Origin: Stromatinia cepivora
Lineage: Eukaryota > Ascomycota > Leotiomycetes > Helotiales > Sclerotiniaceae
Length of the DNA: 64,000 nucleotides
Assembly: GCA_014898415.1 (NCBI GenBank)
Contig: RCTD01000011.1
Span: 62,001-126,000, forward strand
Direction: 5' to 3'
In this document: piece by piece, positions 12,468-23,700 of the stretch
How the letters are laid out: each line of letters starts with the position of its first letter
Position numbering within the stretch: position 1 is the first letter of the stretch
The notes under the pieces: generated by a model
Seen by the model: only the letters and a program-made list of their open reading frames with translations
Databases searched by the model: none
What the model was told of the DNA's origin: nothing
Made by a program: the position numbers and the translations under genes

Positions 12468-15400
12468 ATCCTGATCCTACAGAATCTCACAAACTGTCAG
12501 AAATGAATCTGCAAAAAATGACAAGAATCAGCACATGATTAGAAGCCTGAAAGGACTGTAAGTGGCAAGAGCAGAAGGGCCGAATGGTCAGAATCCTGAA
12601 GATATAGGTACTCTTTTCGACCAGGTCAAGCCTGGGTATAAGCCACGATATATGAAATTGGGGCTTGGGCATCAGTCTAAGAAGCTGTTTGGTGGTGCGT
12701 ACGGGTTCTTTAAAGATACTTTAGAGGTTGTACCGTAGCCTCTAGGCTTCTCGGGCCTTGGTGCCGAAGAAGCCACTTTGCGTGGTTCTGAATCACCCCG
12801 CATTTTTTGGGGTCATGGTGCCATGGGACGTCTTGTGGATACGTGAGTGTAGATAAACTGTCACATGTTGTATATAAGTGTGTTGTTGTCAAAGGTTGCT
12901 GTGTGTGCTTATTGCTGTCTTACTTTGGTGTTGACGCTTGTACTTTATATTTTTTTTATGCATCCTGTGGAGTTATGGGATGGTTTTAGTTCAAAAGTAA
13001 ATCAGCTAGCATGGTATATATGAGGGGCATAAAGAGAAGACACAAGTCATGGTTGCAATATAAAAGGTGCATCTTCTAGCTTCCATAGAATTTCTGAGAT
13101 TCAGGATGTAGTGATATGGATCTCAGGTCTAATAAAATATATATAATTGTTTTTGTTTTATAATATACTTGGTTTTTTTCTTTGGGCAGGTGACTGGATC
13201 CCTTCCTTATCAGACTTTCATCAGATTTGAAGAAAACTGTCTTTGTGTTTGAGCTTAGATCAAGATACTATAGTGGATGGAAGAGGCCATAATAGGGTTG
13301 CCAGTTCTCCATCCAATTTATTGCTATGCCAGCCTAACATTTGCCACATACCACAAACCCATCATTATGGAAAGCTTTTTCAATAGAAAAGGAATGCAAA
13401 AGATCTAAGGCTTGTTACATCAACCATCATCCTTTGTCTTGTCACATACGATAGTCATGTGGCTCAATATTGTTCTTCTATGAACCTGATTTCTCTTTGC
13501 TAATATGTATATTTAAGTTCTTATGGCCTGGCCACCCTAGTCGTGCCCACTCTCAAATATCTTGCTAATATTCTTATAGTTCAACCAGACTTTCATTGGC
13601 TTGCGCCACAAGCTCTTACATGTTACTAGTCCGGTCCCAATTTGCGGAGAGTTGGATAAAATGTCAGTTTGTTACATTTACTTAAATGTAACCATCTGTA
13701 TGTTCCGTACAACATTCCCCAATGCCAAAACGAAAAATAACACCCTACGAAAGTCAAAACCAAAACAAACCCAAAATTCCGCAAATACAATATGAATGTT
13801 GCGAAGTTAAGCAATAACGGCAATGCACCCAAACAACAAAAAGCAAAAAGCAACATAAAGCACATAATACCACAATAACACACGCAGTAGATAGGTATAG
13901 TCGGCTCTTAATTGGGTCTTCACCCTTGAAGGGATTGAACGGGGCCCATGGGTGTGTTGTTGGTATGTAAGAGGAAGATTCCAATTCCTGAATATAAATC
14001 CATGGCAGACTGCGGGGCCTATGAAAACTACATTTTGTTTTACCAATCCATGATGAATTCACCTTGAGTCCTATCAGATAAAAAAGTGTTTTTATGAATA
14101 AATAGTCTCATTAATCGGCTCCTGCTCTCCAAGAAAAAGTTGCTAGCATTGTTCCAGCAGTACTGCCTCCACTGCAGAAATATGCATCGAATCCGAAACA
14201 ACACCATCTTCACCTCTTTCACTAGGAAGCATCCCATTATACTGGAAACGCGAAAGCCACCAAAAATCACTCAAAAATAGTAACAATAAACAGCGAAGAA
14301 GTACCATGCCAAATGATACATAGTAACACGCCACATCAGATACCTCGGATTGGCAATACTCACCGCCGGCTTGGCTGCATTCATATTTTCGTAGGGCTTT
14401 GAAAACGAAGTAGAAAGGAAGTTAAAAATAGCCAGCTTTTTATCCACGATATAATATTGACAGCAGATCTATGAGACCATGAGGACAACTGCTCCCTTAC
14501 TACTCTTTTACTATATGAACGGCGGCCAGATATGATAGCGAATACGCATGATTCCAAGATTTCCAAAAATGGGAATAGAAGAACGCAGCTCAATACTGAA
14601 TTCATTTTGTGAGGTTTACCCACTTGGAGGATTCATGATTCCTCGAACATTGGACAAGGGCTTTTGTCTACCCGAGGACCAGATGCATTGCCTTGGTTGG
14701 GTTCTTGCATGTGTTAAAGTAGACTCGAATTTCACAATTTCAAAGCGTCTTGCGGTTAGATGGATGAATTGAGATGGGCAGGGCATGACGATGAATCTCG
14801 TATTTCCCTCATAAGGAGTGTATCACAATCTTGGTAACAAGTAGGCCCAAGTCCCTATGTATCATGAACCCATGCTCCGGAGGGGTATTTTCGACTCCTT
14901 GAAACAAAATGGAATTGGTGGTTGCTATTCAATTCCTTCTCTCGCCCAAATTGGCGAAGGCAAAACGAATCAGTTGAACTGGGTAAACTTTCAGCTCACA
15001 ATACACTTTCATAAAGCACTCTTATTCTACGACTAATTCGCTACGACTATCGAACTTGAATCATTTGTAAGAGGTTTGCCTGACTACACTTTCATTCTCC
15101 GGGCTAAAACCGTTAAATGATCGGTTTGGTTGAGATGCAAGAGTTGAGTGAGTCAATCGTGAGGTCTCTGCCAAGTGAATTCTGAAGAATGAAGCTGCTG
15201 AGAGATAAGAAGCTGGATCATTTTGCTCCGAATCGAGGTAATTGACAGTATTTCCAAGGCTTTTATCACAATCCTGAAGCCATACCCCACTGGGGCTTAC
15301 CAGATCTATGTTGACCTGCTTTTACCGAGAGATGGCATTATCTATTTCACTACGAGTCCATTTGTTCATTTTCAACCTCACAGGCGGTAAGTTAGATATT

Positions 15401-16400
15401 CCAAATCAAGGTTCACATTATCAAATAAGCAAAGTGGTTCTCATCGCCCATCGGTCTAGCCGTTCGACTCGGTTTCTCAAGAAGTATTCTCTAACATCTC
15501 ACAGGCCGTCAGATCTTCATTGATCTTGACAATTTACGCCATACGATAAAGTTCAAGATTCGACGGTTGATTCATTAAATTTGAATCACCTTCACTCCAA
15601 TGAGACCAATAGGTCTAAACAATACACGAAGCCACATTTGGCATGACAATGATACATGAGACCAAAAGGTCGAAACGAAAAATGCAACGGAACCACATGG
15701 TCCACAACAAACCAATTCAACCGCAACCGGGGGGCCAGGCGGAGCCGGTGTAAGAAGCACAATGCACATCAAGAAATACATAATACAATTTCAAGTTCAT
15801 CTCAGATGTGACGACTTCTAAGAAGTGTCAGGTAAGCTTCTAATCCCTTGATGTGGTATTAACGGCAGATTCGTGGGACATGAGAACTACTATTCCTTCC
15901 TTTCTTTTTTTGGCTGATGGTTTTCCCACATACTAGGAAACCTTCTGCATGTGATGCTTTTGGGGGAATTGCCATGATGTGTGGGTCGAACTTCAGTTTT
16001 GGTTCCTTCCGCTAGGCTTTCACCTTTTTGTGTGGATTCTGTTGGGTCTCCACTCTGGATCTATGCTGTACTTCACTTCCCCATTTTTGGTAAAATTTAT
16101 TGAGTGCAGAAGCGTAGAATCTCTCTTTAGAAGCCTTGTCAGTCCTCATTCATCATCGACATCCAAAGCTTAGATACACCCTCACTCCCAGCCTATATGA
16201 TAAAAGCCCCTCGGCTACGTTCTATCTCAGTCACACCACAACATCGACGTAATTGCTCTGTGGTTCAAGAAGCGGTGAACATTTCATCTTTATTTCCCGT
16301 CACCTCCTCTAACCGAATCAATATAATATTGTTTTTCTCCCAGGCTAATCTAATATATACATGAGAATTGAAATTCCCTTAATCCTTTGCCGAATATTGG
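12468..16400. other. Gene-poor stretch, no supportable gene
   Basis: Only short unrelated frames. Around 15600-15720 there are two related GACC-N4-GGTC inverted motifs (in ATGAGACCAATAGGTCTAAA and GAGACCAAAAGGTCGAAA) plus a third relative near 15700; another occurs near 18168. They may belong to a decayed repeat. The fragments near 13.6-14.3 kb show nothing recognisable. Confidence 0.35.
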
Positions 16401-16414
16401 CATATTTCAGGGCA

Positions 16415-16672
16415 CATCTAAAAGATACCATGGCACGAATTCTGTACAGCCTGGATAGGTGAAAGATGCTTTGAAGAACTCAAATTGATACTTGCACCCT
16501 TTCGAAATAGAACCTGCACGTATTCTGAACTCTCGCAGCTAATAGTATTCGAAGCAATCAGAGCTGAACTTATAGGGTGCTGTACATCATTGACACTTAT
16601 CCTTTTCCTAAAAAGTAGTTGGGGTGATTCATCCTGAAATAGATCTTCCATAGCCAACATGTGGATCATCCT
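16415..16672 (-). pseudogene. Probable ankyrin-repeat relic
   Basis: The minus-strand frame ending at 16418 contains two ankyrin-like units. One is a Leu-Leu-Phe-Arg-Lys / Ile-Ser-Val-Asn segment followed by SSALIAS. The other is VQVLFRKGASINLSSSKHL followed by SPIQAVQN. This matches the family pattern v-x-x-LL-x-x-G-A-x-x-N ... t-p-L-x-x-A. Family-conserved small residues are lost and the frame stops right after the second unit. There is no start context or flanking exon that I could join. A fragment of a degraded ankyrin gene in an accessory region is the best reading. An exon of a still-active gene is less likely. Confidence 0.4.
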
Positions 16673-17540
16673 TCACTTCGCATGCAGAAATTTAATAATC
16701 ACTGATTTTGTCTTCTACGTACTGCTGCTACACAAACCGACAATTAGCTGTAACACCCTAAAACAAGGCTCAGTATCGAAAAGTTGCAGTCTTGTGAACG
16801 AAATCCGCCTTGCAAGGGCTTCCACCTGACGATTCGGGCTATTATAGATATTATGAAAATAGGCTAAGCGAAGACTATACGCAGTTGTACCATGCGTCTT
16901 TTGATACTGGCCCTACACCTTCCGATTGCATGATATCAATATTTGTGCAGGAGATGGAGTAAATTGGCTCAGTGTTTTGCAAGTTAAATCTTTATCCCCA
17001 TTCGAGTCCTGCGCACTAATGAACTCGCTACTCTTCATCTCGGGGGTATCAAAATAGATGAAGATACTCATTTTGTGGGTCCTCACCTGTAATCAAGACA
17101 ATTATACCAAGATCTAGGATGCATGAAACCATCCATTCACAAATTCAACAACAGAAGCAAGAATTTCGCCAATTTGTGGTAATCATGTGACTCGCTATGC
17201 AAACTTAGAGCTATTGAATAGCCATTGACTGCGACGTATATGGTCCCTATGAATGGTAACTTCAACCGATCGAGCGTCTATTCGTCATGCAGCATTACCG
17301 ATGGCGAGGAAAGATTAAAGAGTTTATCATTAGGGCAAAGGATGCGAAAGTCAATGTTCTGTTCAACAAATCCCCAACATTCCCCTCAACAACGTACTGT
17401 TCAGATAGGCCTCATTACTTTGGCTATTGTAGTTCAGGAGTGATTGCACGCTTAATGCACATGCACGATAGGAGCTCGCTGATGACAGCATTGTTGCTCT
17501 TATATTTGGGTATCTTTCCACAAAGCTATTTTATGTGATA
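16673..17540. other. Intergenic, nothing specific seen
   Basis: Short frames near 17225-17540 have no recognisable features. Composition becomes AT-rich at the right end. Confidence 0.35.
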
Positions 17541-18060
17541 AGTATGAGATTCTCTAATAAGTTATTAAATCACTTAATAATACTAGCCGAACCAATGATC
17601 GGAATATCACGTGATATATTAATAATATTATTATATATTATTAAATTTTATTATCATATGAAAATTCGATCATATATTATATCAAATTGATTTATAATAG
17701 AATAAAATGAAATAGAAGCATATAGAATTTTCTTACTTACTAGATTAAATATTATTGGTTATTATTTCTTTTTATTATATAAAATAATCTTTTAAGATTC
17801 GATTTAAATTGATCTTATTTATAAACATGGAATATACTAGAATTTCATTATAAACTATAAATATGAAGATTTTCTTTAAAGAATTCTTCGAAAATTCAAG
17901 CAGAAAAAGCAATAAAAACCTTATTATATATATTATTCTGACTTCAAATTCATTATATTCGATTTACCCTATTAAGTCTAAATATAACTAAGTCTTCCAC
18001 TATTATAATAAATATTATTTATTATCCGATTAATCTCCCCCAAGAATAAGTAACATCAGT
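17541..18060. repeat. AT-rich block, probable degraded repeat
   Basis: About 500 bp of strongly AT-rich sequence with an abrupt start near 17540 and a return to normal composition near 18060. It contains the perfect 14-bp palindrome ATATCACGTGATAT near 17604-17617. No open frame and no terminal repeats that I can pair. Probably repeat sequence degraded by repeat-induced point mutation (RIP); element type unknown. Confidence 0.5.
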
Positions 18061-18231
18061 AAGTCATGTAGACTCATAACACTTATCCGAAAATTTCACT
18101 CCCGCATTTTCCAGAGCACAAAGTGTGCCAACTGCTATTGCAACTGCGCCATTCATTAAAGATTATTGACCAAAAGGTCCACAATTCCATGACCCCACTC
18201 GGCATGCGTTGATAGTACCATCTATCATTCC

Positions 18232-19083
18232 TCAATACTGAATCATCCTCCCCACCATCTTATTAATTCCACCTCGCGCTGTGTTCTGCACATTCGAAAA
18301 TTTCATAAGTCCGCAAGTCTCACTCTCAACATGCTGTACCAATCCACTCAACAACTTAAACTCCCTCGCACATCTCGGACCCGGACATCTGTATATCTTT
18401 TGCTCATGCACGGGGCTTCTCAAATGACCATTCAATCCTTGCAGGGTATTGAATTCACGAGAGCATAAGGCGCATTCATAACGGTAACCATTCCAGGAAC
18501 GTTGAGTAGCGATGCTGGTGGAAGACGAGGAAGGATACTCGATTTGGGGAGTGGTGATTACGTGGCGGCTGTCTAGACGACGGATTTCGGCATTGATTTT
18601 TTGGCGATTCATACCAGAAGGGCAACTACCGGATTCGAGGTGGATGATTAGGGCGGAGGCGGTTGGATAGTGGGTGGGGCAGAAGGGGCATTTCATGGCG
18701 GATCCCTGGTGGATTTTGGAATGTTGATGCTGAGAGAGTCAGATTTTATTCTCATACTGAGTAGCACCGGATGCCAAATCTTTGAAAGAGATCTGGCGTT
18801 CCTGGTAATGACTTACCTGCATGAGGTTGTTTTCATTCTGAAACATTAGTTTGCATGGTCTGCAATAACGATGACCGTGTTGGGAGATATAGTGATCTTC
18901 TCGAACCTTGCTAGACCAGAACCAAGTGTCGCAACCTTCGCATTCGAATTCAGGTTCTTCATTGCTGGAGGAATATCTGCCTTCAGAATACTCGCTGCTG
19001 CCATGAGCAGAGCTATTCTCAACGTGTTGATAGTAGCCATGCTCGTTATTGAAATAACGACCACAAGGGCTACAGAACGCCAT
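18232..19083 (-). CDS. C2H2 zinc-finger protein, two exons, 254 aa
   Basis: Exon 1 runs 19083-18817 and starts MAFCSPCGRYF; exon 2 runs 18729-18232. The GTAAGT donor and CAG acceptor join in phase 0, giving LMQ-HQHSKIHQGSAMKCPFC. The junction rebuilds one finger whose two Cys are in exon 1 and whose two His are in exon 2, which strongly supports the splice. Four or five C2H2-type units are visible: two near the N-terminus (CSPC...HVEN and CEGC...H-x3-H), the junction finger, one starting CPFCPTHYP, and a C-terminal pair (ECALCSREF and CPGPRCAREF). The fingers alternate standard and degenerate spacing. The product is probably nuclear or RNA/DNA-binding, with unknown targets. The gene sits between two AT-rich degraded blocks, so its context is accessory, but the frame is intact. 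Confidence 0.8.
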
Positions 19084-19916
19084 AATGAGTAGGGTTGAAA
19101 TGTAATGAATAGAGGAAATAAGGGAATGCAAGCTTTCTGGTCCTCCTACAGTTAAGGAATTGTCGAGATTGGTTGTGTGAAGAAAGGTAGAATCCCAAAA
19201 GAAGAAGAGATCACAAAGGGTATTTGGTATCAAAAGTTTAAAAGAGGTAAGAACCATGGAGAAAAAGACTTAGCAAGCGTATGATGGAATGGTGGCGAGG
19301 ATACTTGCATCTACGCTGGTCGACGGGAACGGGGAAAGTGTTAGGCCTTGGCTTATCAAGTCCTGCTATTTATAATAAAAACTCTCTTTAAAATCACTTT
19401 ATTTGTTCAAGCACTATATATATTCATACATGAAGATTCTATATTATTATTCATTACGTTATAATCAAAGCCAAAAACGAATAGTAGACCGAATGCGGGC
19501 TATTAAGACTGAAAATGTTACGGTTGCTAGAAGGATATTGCTAGTAAAGCTAGGAAACTCTACAAGGAAACGGCTTTATTGCTAGAGGCAAGCGTACAAT
19601 CGGCGATACGCTATCGTTCGATTAGAAAACTCTACAAAATCTTTACATTTATTAAATTCTAGTATACAATCAATGGTTTATTATTGTTCTGATATTATTC
19701 TTTATTAAACTTAAAAGAAAGGAGTTCTCTTAAATAGAAAAAGGATAATGAAAAGTTTTACTGCTGTTTTCGGACTAATTGATTCTTTGCCATTCGTGAC
19801 CCTTACAGAAAACAACCAATAGGCCGAAAACGATTAAAGAATCTTTATTCGATGAATACAGAGATTAGAATGAAAACGTATAATTCAATAACGTACTAAA
19901 TAGATAGGAAAAAGTA
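19084..19916. other. Promoter of the zinc-finger gene and AT-rich repeat debris
   Basis: From about 19380 the sequence becomes AT-rich. A related word (AAACTCTACAA) occurs near 19557 and 19627. A hairpin-like pair of GTTTTCGG arms lies near 19764 and, inverted, near 19820-19835. I read this as old repeat debris flanking the element to the right. Confidence 0.35.
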
Positions 19917-19918
19917 TA

Positions 19919-19962
19919 AGTCAACTACCCTGGTTTCCGGCCACCCCTGGTTTTCGGCTATC
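19919..19962. repeat. Left terminal inverted repeat of the pogo/Fot1-like element
   Basis: It begins AGTCAACTACCC right after a TA. It pairs with the right end (21712-21755). Two internal subrepeats of the form TT(T/C)CGGC(C/T)A are spaced about 19 bp apart. Confidence 0.8.
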
Positions 19963-21711
19963 TCAATTTACCATTTCATTTTGAGCAATCATTAATCTTC
20001 AATCTTTAATAATTTAACAACTATTTAATCAATTGATATCAAATTTTAATATATTATTATTTGTATTATATCGAAATATTATATTGAAGATAATATTATA
20101 ATAGTATTGAATACAATTGTAAATGGAATACAAATATAAAAAGCTTATTTAAATTATAGTATTTCAAAAAGTACTCTTCAAAATCAAATTAATAATTATT
20201 TTTTTATAGAATAAATATTCAAAACCAATAAAAGATAATTCTGATTCAAAAAAAACAATTAGTAGATTGAATATTAATATAGAAAAATCTAGATATTAAT
20301 TCTATTTATTAACAAATTTGTAAAATTGAAAAGTATCTTTTTAATATGAAAGAGAATGATTCTATATTTAAAAAACGATAAATACAGAATTTCTTGAAAA
20401 AGAATCCTGAGATTAAAACTAAAAAACAATATCAAATCGATTCTATAAGAGTTTCAAATACTATTTATAATATTATTTCGAAATAGTTTTAGAATTTTGA
20501 AATATCAAAGATCAAAAATATAAAACCTAAAAATCGATAGAATATAAATAAAATTGGTATTATAGAAGATCAAAACCTTAATAATTTGATAATAGGGAAT
20601 TCAAAATATTGTTTTATTCAAAAGAAACAATCTAATTCAAAAATTTGGATATTTTTTATCGAATATATTTCAACAATAAAGAAAGTATTCAAATCATTTA
20701 TTATATATAAAAATAAAAGTGTTTAATAACAATAATTCTCTATAGATCTTGAATTATATAAAGATTAGAATTTTACTATTACAAAAAATAAATGAATAAT
20801 CGATTCTATAAATCTTAAATAGTTAAAGAAAATATTTATACTTTAAACTATTCTTTCCTGAATCGAAAAAATTAAATTATTTATATTGAATGAATATAGA
20901 AACTATAAAACTATAAAATTTATATTTAAATACTTTAAGAATAATATCTATCTTTTATTTCTACTGCTATATATATTATATATATTACAATCATTTGATT
21001 TATTGGTATTCTTATCTTTTAAAAATATATATAGATATATCTTTAATAAATTAAATTTTTTATTTGATTCAATACCAATTGGAAAATACAATTTTCTTTT
21101 TCATTATCAAAAGATTCGAATAAAAGATTTGATATTTTATAATATTAAAATTGAATAAAAAGCTTCTAATTTATAATTCAAAAATCATATTAAATCTTTT
21201 ATAAACCGATTATTACTTAAAAATAACAACGAAAAGGTTTTATAAATCAATTCAATTTTTAATGATGATTTTGAACTTCAATAAAATAAAAAAGTATTAT
21301 TTATTGATTAAAAAATATTTCAAAAAACATTTAATCTTCGATTATATATTTATATAATGATTCGGAAAAAAGAAATCGATCTTTCAATAAAATATTTACT
21401 TTTTTATAAGATTTCGAAAGGTTTTAATATTAAAAATTATAATCTTATAAAATCAAAACTTCGAATAAAGTAATTGAAATATCGATTAAAGCAATTTAAT
21501 TTTAGAAAAAAACAAAAAGTTAAAACTAATCCGAATTCGAAATTTACAGGAATTAGGATTATTAGAAGAGTTCAAATTGAAATTGAAGATTATGAAACTG
21601 ATATAAAAGATAATGATAATATAAAAGAAAATAATTCTATAAATGATTTTATTGAATGTATATAGTTGTTGAATTATTAATGAAAACATTGAAATAATTA
21701 TGATTTTTGAT

Positions 21712-21755
21712 GATGGCCGGAATAGAGGGGTGGCCGGAATGTGGGGTAGTTGACT
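21712..21755. repeat. Right terminal inverted repeat of the pogo/Fot1-like element
   Basis: It ends GGGTAGTTGACT followed by TA. The GC content of this end contrasts sharply with the AT-rich interior. The inner subrepeats read GGCCGGAAT in the plus orientation. Confidence 0.8.
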
Positions 21756-21757
21756 TA

Positions 21758-22340
21758 AATAAGAAGCTCTAGATCTCGAGAAAGGAAGTTTTGAATTCTA
21801 TATTCAAGATTTAATATTACTATAATAATAATTCTACTATATTATTATTATTATTAATCTTAAATTTGTTTATTCTCTTACAGTCTACGAGCTAAAGCTT
21901 CTATTATATAAGGTCTTTTATTTTAAAACCTATAATCTTCTATAATTCTTAATGAGAATTATAAATAACCTACCGAAAAAACTACAAGTTGAAGAGTTGG
22001 ATGAATATTGAAAACTCTTTCAAAAAATCCCGTATAACGCTATCAACTAAAACTAACTCTAACGACTAATATAGAATCAAAAATGAATCGAGTTTCAAAA
22101 TCCATCGTTTGAGTATGACACGGGCTACAAGAATAGTTATCCACTGACTTCCTACTTTTATAGAATGAATAGCTTCAAGAACTCCTCAAATTCCCGAATC
22201 GAATAGTATCAAAAGCAAGCTTTAAAACTATACCCCTATAATAAAAGATTCTTGGACCAATGATTCACGATTTGAGATTCTAAAATCATGCATTGGCACC
22301 GAAAAGTACGTATGTATTAAAAATTGTCCTAAAAAGACAC
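21758..22340. repeat. AT-rich flank, probable older repeat
   Basis: The AT-rich island continues for about 580 bp beyond the element, suggesting the element landed in an older degraded repeat. Stop-rich reading near 22040-22230 hints at transposase-like words, but I could not align any frame with confidence. Confidence 0.35.
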
Positions 22341-23700
22341 CATAAAGTTCCAATTCAAACCCATGCTGCATCACATCAAGTTATTTGTTCCCACTAGAGT
22401 TTCTTCCAGAGACGATAGTCATTTCTATATTACAACAACTTCTTCATTTGCCACTAGAGTTTCCTCGAGAGATGATACCACATTTCTATCATACTCAGTA
22501 GGAAGTCATTTTTGCACTGTAGCATTCCAAAGTAAAATCCCCATCAACTTCTCCAGCAATGCCTGGATTCTAGAATGATACTGCTTGTATCTTCTATTTG
22601 CTGTCTTACATTTCACTATTCATGCATCATTACTGCTAGTGACTGCCTGCAGTAGTGGCAGATAGAAGAGATCAGAGGCTGCAAGAGAGAACTCTCAAGT
22701 TAACCCGCTCTCAAGATACCTGCAATGAGATTCCGGAGATTATTTACACCCCCTCTTGATCAAAGAGTACATTCTATGAAACGCTCAACACATTTACCCT
22801 CCACACCTAACTAATAAGCCCTTCAAAATTTAACAGATCACACAATCCAATTTATTGCGCATCGCTCCATAAGATACATCTACCTCTAAGACCCCATCAA
22901 TCCGCTACAAACGTAATATTTCAGATCCTGTCATCTCAGCACTAGTTAGTATGAGATATAATCAAGTAAGCCGAGGAAATAGCCTATCCTATTAGCCAAA
23001 CCTATATTCGAGTAGACATTGCAGCAACTATACTACCCAGCTTTACCTCCATGCATAAGTATATCCGAGTCGAAGCATCAACCTCATCCTCTCTCATCCC
23101 ACTTCACTATAACACTTATCCATCAACCTTTCATAACAAACCTCGAGATTTTACCCGCAGAATATTCATCAACCCCTCTCCCCTATACCCCACCACCGGG
23201 GATGCAGCGGACAGCAAAGAAAGTCAACACAGCACACATGGTATCAATAAAAATCCTTATGCAATATAATATATATGCTACAGTTAAAGTTTACTTATAT
23301 CCCTTTCCCTCCTTTCCTTTCCTTTCCCTCCTTCCATCCCATCCAACCCCTCCCTTTCCAGCCCAGTCCAGTCCACCCATCCACCCCTCCATCTAACCTA
23401 TATCCTCAAATCACAAAATTCTCAAATTCTACATCTTTTCAAATCTATAACCATGCACGCTCACGCTATCAAATATATCCCATGTATTATAATCACTCCC
23501 CACTCCCCACTCCCCACTCCCCACTCCCACTCCCACTCCTCATCCATCCACTCTTCACAAACAAAAAGAAAGAAAAAAAGTAAAATCACTCGCAGAGGCA
23601 GTAGAAATCTCAAATTGGTAAATTAAAGAGCTTGCATGCATATTTACGGATTCTAGAGAAAAAAAATGAAAAGACAAAGGAAAAGAAGAAGAAAATAAAT
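22341..23700. other. Intergenic with short tandem duplications
   Basis: A diverged duplication occurs near 22392-22480 (the phrase CCACTAGAGTTTC occurs twice about 61 bp apart, followed by similar sequence). A CACTCCC array lies near 23494-23540, and C/T-rich tracts lie around 23300-23390. The frames here are low-complexity and not credible genes. Confidence 0.4.

Larger units (their letters stand above)
19919..21755. mobile_element. Degraded Tc1-mariner/pogo (Fot1/Flipper-like) DNA transposon
   Basis: Both ends carry terminal inverted repeats of about 44 bp. Left reads AGTCAACTACCCTGGTTTCC from 19919. Right, on the other strand from 21755, reads AGTCAACTACCCCACATTCC. I count roughly 9 mismatches over 44 positions, with the first 12 identical. 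Each end contains two copies of a TTCCGGCCA-like subrepeat. TA dinucleotides flank both ends (19917-19918 and 21756-21757), the TA duplication typical of Tc1-mariner. The total is 1837 bp. From general knowledge, AGTCAA-type ends fit the pogo/Fot1 family, and Botrytis Flipper is about 1.84 kb. The body is extremely AT-rich, with no frame over 90 codons, consistent with RIP. It is non-autonomous. Confidence 0.8.

Noticed and set aside
22040..22260. Possible helix-turn-helix transposase relic on either strand
   Set aside because: Short word matches were found in both directions in stop-rich AT sequence, so no orientation or family could be supported.
23019..23583. Overlapping plus-strand frames of 72-125 codons
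   Set aside because: Low-complexity Pro/Ser/Thr sequence from C/T-rich tracts; not credible proteins.
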